Part shown: positions 5,725-8,963 of the stretch, in pieces | Numbering within the stretch: position 1 is the stretch's first letter | How the letters are laid out: every line of letters begins with the position of its first letter | Origin: Acidobacteriaceae bacterium | GTDB lineage: Bacteria; Acidobacteriota; Terriglobia; Terriglobales; Acidobacteriaceae | Length of the DNA stretch: 8,963 nt | NCBI GenBank assembly: GCA_003135495.1 | Contig: PLBX01000454.1 | Location: 7,948-16,910 of the forward strand | Direction: 5' to 3' | Made by a program: the position numbers and the translations under genes | Notes under the pieces: model-generated | The model's database searches: none | What the model was told of the DNA's origin: nothing | Seen by the model: the letters and a program-made list of their open reading frames with translations, nothing else

Positions 5725-6963
5725 TCATTCTCCGGCTCCAGACAGTGTGAGCATTGTAAGCAGAATGCGCCTCAGTCCTAGCTCTCTTCCGTTGCAGTCG
5801 AACCATTCTTGCAACGTGTGCGCGCCCCCTCCAGCGCCTCCTCCTCCGATCGCAATAGCCTCACGCCCAAGCGAAAGCGGAATGTTGGCATCGGTCGAGG
5901 CGCGCTGTACTTGGGCAGCATTTCCGAGCTGGCTGTCCACGGCGTGAATCACTTTGAAGAGCCGCGACTCTCGTGCCAGTTCGCCAGCCGGACGATTTCC
6001 AATTTCCACCACTTCGCTCTGCACCCGTTGAGGCTTGCGAACGCCATGCTGCGCGGCGGTGTAGTTTTCAGCCGCGATTGCCCGATCGAGCGAATCGCGC
6101 ATGGCCCGTTCCAGACGGTCGATCTCAGCCATCGAAGTTGAGCGCAAATCAACCCGCATACTAGCGGATTCGGGGATCGAATTCACCGACGTGCCCCCTC
6201 GAATCACCCCCACATTAAAAGTTGTTTTCGGCGATGCCGGCACCGGCGTGTGGCTGAATAACTCAATGGCGCGAGAAAGCGCAAGAATCGGACTGGGCGC
6301 GCCAAAATCGCTCCAGGAATGTCCTCCCGGGCCGCGTACTATGATCTCGAAACGGCGGCTCCCCAAAGCCTCTGCCACAATAGTGTCAGCCCCGGCCCCG
6401 TCTACAATTACGCTATAAGCGATGGCGTCCCGCCAGCGGGGAGTCGCAAAAACGTGGCGCATGCCCCGCAGATCTCCTTCACCCTCCTCTCCCACATTGC
6501 CGATAAATAAAAACGGCATACCATGGGAGACTCGCGCGCTTGTCAGCACGCTGGCGACGGCGAGCATGGCCGCGATTCCAGCGCCGTTATCCGCTACTCC
6601 CGGACCATACAGCCGGCTCCCCTGCCGCCGAATGTTTAGCGGCGTAGACGCGGGAAACACGGTATCAATATGGGCGCTGAGCGCCACGAAACGCCTCCCG
6701 ACTCCGGCACGAACCCCAAAAACGTTGCCCACTTCATCGATCTCTACGGGATCGAGCCCGAGCTCGCGAAAACGATCTGCGAGCCATGCTCCTCGCGCAG
6801 ACTCTCCAAACGGTGGCGCAGGAACCTGCGTTGCCTCTAATTGCCACTGTGCAAACTGGGTTTCCTGGGAACGAAATCGATCAAAGGCCGCACGCACTTC
6901 GGGCGAGCTAGTAAGCCGGGCTACCTCGTCTTGCACCGTGGGATATAGCTCAGGAGCTGCCAC
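5725..6963 (-). CDS. M20-family zinc metallopeptidase
   Basis: The 412-residue product is a di-zinc exopeptidase or amidase of MEROPS family M20 (PepT, carboxypeptidase G2 and relatives). Zinc ligands and catalytic residues are visible: His98 and Asp100 in SAHIDTV, bridging Asp125 in VADNGAG, Glu159 and Glu160 in GEEGEGD, Asp188 in VDGAG, and His382 in GAHTLQEW. The lid or dimerisation domain lies at about 203-315 and contains GPGGHSW with His215. There is no signal peptide, so it should act in the cytoplasm, presumably on short peptides or acylated amino acids. The start is a GTG at 6963, directly preceded by an in-frame TAA. AGGAG lies 11 bases upstream, a long but usable spacing. ATG codons further upstream in the same frame (6984, 6996) are cut off by that stop. 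It is the first gene of a tight pair with the amidohydrolase, suggesting sequential breakdown of peptide or amide substrates. Confidence 0.93.
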   Translation of the reverse strand: MAAPELYPTVQDEVARLTSSPEVRAAFDRFRSQETQFAQWQLEATQVPAPPFGESARGAWLADRFRELGLDPVEIDEVGNVFGVRAGVGRRFVALSAHIDTVFPASTPLNIRRQGSRLYGPGVADNGAGIAAMLAVASVLTSARVSHGMPFLFIGNVGEEGEGDLRGMRHVFATPRWRDAIAYSVIVDGAGADTIVAEALGSRRFEIIVRGPGGHSWSDFGAPSPILALSRAIELFSHTPVPASPKTTFNVGVIRGGTSVNSIPESASMRVDLRSTSMAEIDRLERAMRDSLDRAIAAENYTAAQHGVRKPQRVQSEVVEIGNRPAGELARESRLFKVIHAVDSQLGNAAQVQRASTDANIPLSLGREAIAIGGGGAGGGAHTLQEWFDCNGRELGLRRILLTMLTLSGAGE

Positions 6964-7008
6964 TTACGGGTTAACTCCTATCATTCGCGCAAACATCGTA
7001 AAGTCCAC
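6964..7008 (-). other. Possible short leader ORF ending at the M20 start codon
   Basis: On the minus strand a frame opens at GTG 7008 or ATG 6996 or 6984 and ends with TAA at 6966-6964. This stop directly abuts, and is in frame with, the GTG of the M20 gene. The predicted peptide from 6996 is MFARMIGVNP. AGGAG at 6979-6975 lies inside it. It may be a leader peptide that couples translation, or the former N-terminus of the peptidase cut off by a stop mutation, or chance. Sequence alone cannot decide. Confidence 0.25.
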
Positions 7009-7224
7009 TCATGTTCTTTCGCCAATTCGGTGGTTTTATCTTATAACGTGCCCGCGATTGTACCGACCGTTTTAACGTACACTTGCATCCAATGTACCGG
7101 CGTAACGTCGGAAGGCATGTCGGCGCTTGCAACTTCAGTGAGAACAGCGCCCAGATCGTTTGCAGTTATTTGCACAACTGGCTCGATCGGCGTCCCCTAG
7201 CGCTTCCCGTCGAATCCCGCGCCC
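7009..7224. other. Divergent intergenic region between the M20 and asmA genes
   Basis: This spacer must hold the promoters of the leftward M20-amidohydrolase unit and the rightward asmA-like gene. The only AT-rich box is TTATAA near 7051-7056, which is palindromic and could act as a -10 element on either strand. No partner -35 hexamer close to consensus is found at 16-18 bp. There is a loose repetition of GTACCG followed by AACGT between about 7060 and 7110. I see no RNA gene or ORF worth calling. Confidence 0.3.
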
Positions 7225-7230
7225 AGAAGG
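7225..7230 (+). promoter_or_regulatory. Shine-Dalgarno site that fixes the asmA-like start
   Basis: AGAAGG ends 7 bases before the ATG at 7238. The open frame extends upstream to a TTG at 7160, but that start has no ribosome site and would add residues unlike the family, so 7238 is the better start. Confidence 0.7.
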
Positions 7231-7237
7231 TAACACG

Positions 7238-8893
7238 ATGAACAATGTCGATCTGAAGTCTCTCGCCGCAAACCGCACTGTCAGAATTGTTGGCATCGTG
7301 ATTGGGGTTCTGATTCTTCTTCTTATCGCAATCCCCCTATTCGTGAACGTCAACAACTTCCGCCCGGAGATCGAATCCAGCCTTAGTTCGGCTTTAGGAC
7401 GTCCCGTCAAAGTTGGCAATCTTAGTCTCAGCATCTTCTCCGGCAGCGTTAAGGCGGATCAATTGACCATCGCCGATGATCCCAAATTCAGCAATTCGCC
7501 CTTTATTCAGGCCAAAGCGCTAGCCGTAGGCGCCGAACTGATGCCCCTGATTTTCAGCAAAAAGCTCAATGTCACTAAGATCGTCATCGATCATCCCGAG
7601 ATTTTTTTACTGCGCAACGCCGACGGCGTGTGGAATTTTTCCTCCATTGGCGGTCAGGCCTCAAGCAGTCAGCCAGCGAACGCTCCGAAAACTTCTTCCA
7701 ACGCGCCGTCTAACTCGAACATCAATATTGCCAAGCTTGACGTGAATGATGGAACCGTTACCGTTGGCTCCAGCACCGGGAAGCGCAAGCCAATCGTCTA
7801 TAACAACGTCAATATCAGTGTTCGCGATTTCTCTTTCAGCAGCTCCTTCCCGTTAACCGCATCGGTGGGCTTGCCCGGTGGCGGAAGCCTCAAAATAGAG
7901 GGCACTGCCGGCCCCATCAACGCCACAGATTCCGCTCTTACCCCGGTGCAGGGAAAGCTGCACATGACCAAGCTCGACCTCTCGCAATCGGCGCTCGTCG
8001 ATCCAACCCTGGGGATCACCGGCTTCGCCGATTTCGATGGCACATTGACCTCCGATGGTCACATCGCCAAGGCGAGCGGGACGATCAAAGGCACCTCCTT
8101 GAAACTCGTTCCCGCCGGTAAGCCCGCAGGTGAACCCGTACAGATCGTTTTCGCAGTCGATCATGATTTAAAGAATGAAACCGGAAAGATAGCGCAGGGA
8201 GACATTAGCGTCGGAAAGGCGGCCGCAAAACTTACCGGCACTTACAACATGCATGGCGACACAACTGCCATCCAGACAAAACTAGCGGGAGACGGAATGC
8301 CAGTAGACGACGTCGAAACAATACTCCCCGCATTCGGCGTGATTCTTCCCACCGGTTCCCAGCTTAAAGGCGGAACAGTCTCCGCCGAGATCAACTCCAA
8401 CGGACCGCTGGACAAATTAGTTTCAACGGGCTGGATAAAAATGAACAACACAGCTCTGGCCGGTTTCAACCTGGGTTCAAAATTATCGACCCTATCGGCG
8501 CTTACCGGAAAGCAGCCGGGAACGGGCAATGATACCCAGATTCAGAATCTGAGCTCCGATGTTCGTTACGCTCCCGACGGCACTCGCCTCGACAAAATTA
8601 ACCTGGTGATCCCGTCATTGGGGACCGTCACTGGCGCGGGAACAATCAGTCCCAATAATGCCCTCTCATTCAAGTTGGTTGCCAATCTGAGCGGTGGCGT
8701 CGGAGGCGGACTCACCAAGGCCGCAGGAATGGGTTCAGGCGGCGTTCCCATCGATGTCGGAGGCACAACATCAAATCCCACCTTTACTCCTGACATGAAA
8801 GGCGTGATGGGAAATAAGCTTAAGGGATTGGTGCCTGGAGGCAAGAGCAGTCCCCTGGGCGGATTAGGTGGACTCTTGGGAAAGAAACCCTAA
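7238..8893 (+). CDS. AsmA-family inner-membrane-anchored periplasmic protein
   Basis: From the ATG at 7238 the product is 551 residues. Residues about 15-37 form one membrane helix (RIVGIVIGVLILLLIAIPLF) after a short basic N-terminus, placing the bulk in the periplasm. Residues about 38-137 carry the typical AsmA start: NNFRPEIESSLSSALGRPV, then SLSIFSGSVKADQLTI, a predicted beta-strand series, and HPEIFLLRNADGVWNFSS. A Ser/Asn/Pro linker (about 138-162) leads to a long beta-rich region. The C-terminal AsmA-like part (about 375-520) includes GTVSAEINSNGPLD and LVIPSLGTVTGAGTI. The last 60 residues are Gly/Lys-rich (GGLGGLLGKKP) and probably disordered. AsmA relatives (AsmA, TamB, YhdP) are tied to outer-membrane assembly and phospholipid transfer; this one is mid-sized and its exact role is unknown. 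It is transcribed away from its neighbours and appears to be a single-gene unit, closed by a strong hairpin. Confidence 0.9.
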   Translation: MNNVDLKSLAANRTVRIVGIVIGVLILLLIAIPLFVNVNNFRPEIESSLSSALGRPVKVGNLSLSIFSGSVKADQLTIADDPKFSNSPFIQAKALAVGAELMPLIFSKKLNVTKIVIDHPEIFLLRNADGVWNFSSIGGQASSSQPANAPKTSSNAPSNSNINIAKLDVNDGTVTVGSSTGKRKPIVYNNVNISVRDFSFSSSFPLTASVGLPGGGSLKIEGTAGPINATDSALTPVQGKLHMTKLDLSQSALVDPTLGITGFADFDGTLTSDGHIAKASGTIKGTSLKLVPAGKPAGEPVQIVFAVDHDLKNETGKIAQGDISVGKAAAKLTGTYNMHGDTTAIQTKLAGDGMPVDDVETILPAFGVILPTGSQLKGGTVSAEINSNGPLDKLVSTGWIKMNNTALAGFNLGSKLSTLSALTGKQPGTGNDTQIQNLSSDVRYAPDGTRLDKINLVIPSLGTVTGAGTISPNNALSFKLVANLSGGVGGGLTKAAGMGSGGVPIDVGGTTSNPTFTPDMKGVMGNKLKGLVPGGKSSPLGGLGGLLGKKP

Positions 8894-8905
8894 GTGGTAG
8901 CCATG

Positions 8906-8940
8906 GCGGAGGAGCTGTGCATCACTGCACACTCCTCTGC
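8906..8940 (+). terminator. Strong hairpin terminator of the asmA-like gene
   Basis: A long stem starts 13 bp after the TAA. The left arm has GCGGAGGAG (8906-8914) and TGTGCA (8916-8921), separated by one bulged C. The loop is TCAC (8922-8925) and the right arm is TGCACA then CTCCTCTGC (8926-8940). That makes 15 pairs including one G-U. The following sequence, TGTCTCTATTAT, is pyrimidine-rich but lacks a solid T-run. Intrinsic termination is therefore likely but perhaps incomplete. Nothing recognisable follows up to 8963. Confidence 0.65.
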
Positions 8941-8963
8941 TGTCTCTATTATCTCCGGTCTAT

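Noticed and set aside
6422..7075. 217-residue plus-strand open frame
   Set aside because: It lies opposite the M20 peptidase, which has full catalytic motifs; the plus-strand translation is Ser/Pro/Arg-rich with no recognisable domain and looks like an antisense shadow.
7160..7237. Upstream TTG start adding 26 residues to the asmA-like protein
   Set aside because: No Shine-Dalgarno sequence precedes it, while the ATG at 7238 has AGAAGG at proper spacing and gives the usual short N-terminus before the membrane helix.

Overview
The window looks like chromosomal DNA from an Acidobacteriota member, most likely class Terriglobia or a close relative. The main reason is the partial protein kinase at the left edge, whose N-terminus ([20 protein letters not shown], then [20 protein letters not shown] and [12 protein letters not shown]) closely matches the eukaryote-like Ser/Thr kinases that are greatly expanded in that phylum. 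Balanced base composition and long spacers between small transcription units fit this. The assignment is inference from protein style; no rRNA or other marker gene is present.

Layout, left to right. (1) 1-740, minus strand: the N-terminal kinase domain of a Ser/Thr protein kinase, cut by the window edge, with a good sigma70-type promoter upstream (795-823). (2) 963-1505, minus: a small exported protein with a Lys/Ser-rich linker and a peptidoglycan-binding-like domain, with its own promoter and a hairpin in the leader. (3) 1662-3260, minus: a complete HtrA/DegP-type periplasmic serine protease with two PDZ domains, a perfect -10 box, a strong Shine-Dalgarno site and a probable terminator. (4) 3272-3619: about 350 bp without a gene, holding degenerate 28-bp tandem repeats, a perfect 20-bp palindrome and a second hairpin. 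(5) 3620-3931, minus: a small three-helix membrane protein of unknown function. (6) 3999-5717 and 5725-6963, minus: a tight two-gene unit of an M20-family metallopeptidase followed, 7 bp later, by an exported amidohydrolase-family-3 (YtcJ-like) enzyme. (7) 6964-7237: a divergent intergenic region. (8) 7238-8893, plus: an AsmA-family membrane-anchored protein ending just before a strong hairpin terminator at 8906-8940.

Functionally the genes lean toward the cell envelope: HtrA for protein quality control, a peptidoglycan-binding protein, AsmA for outer-membrane or lipid homeostasis, and a probably membrane-linked signalling kinase. The M20 peptidase and amidohydrolase pair suggests hydrolysis of peptides or amide compounds. 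No gene here marks a defence island, prophage, secondary-metabolite cluster or IS element, and I do not see a clear undescribed multi-gene system. The most unusual material is non-coding: the repeat and palindrome cluster upstream of htrA, the repeated CCAGTA/TACTGG elements at the htrA terminator, and the stop codon that abuts the GTG start of the M20 gene.
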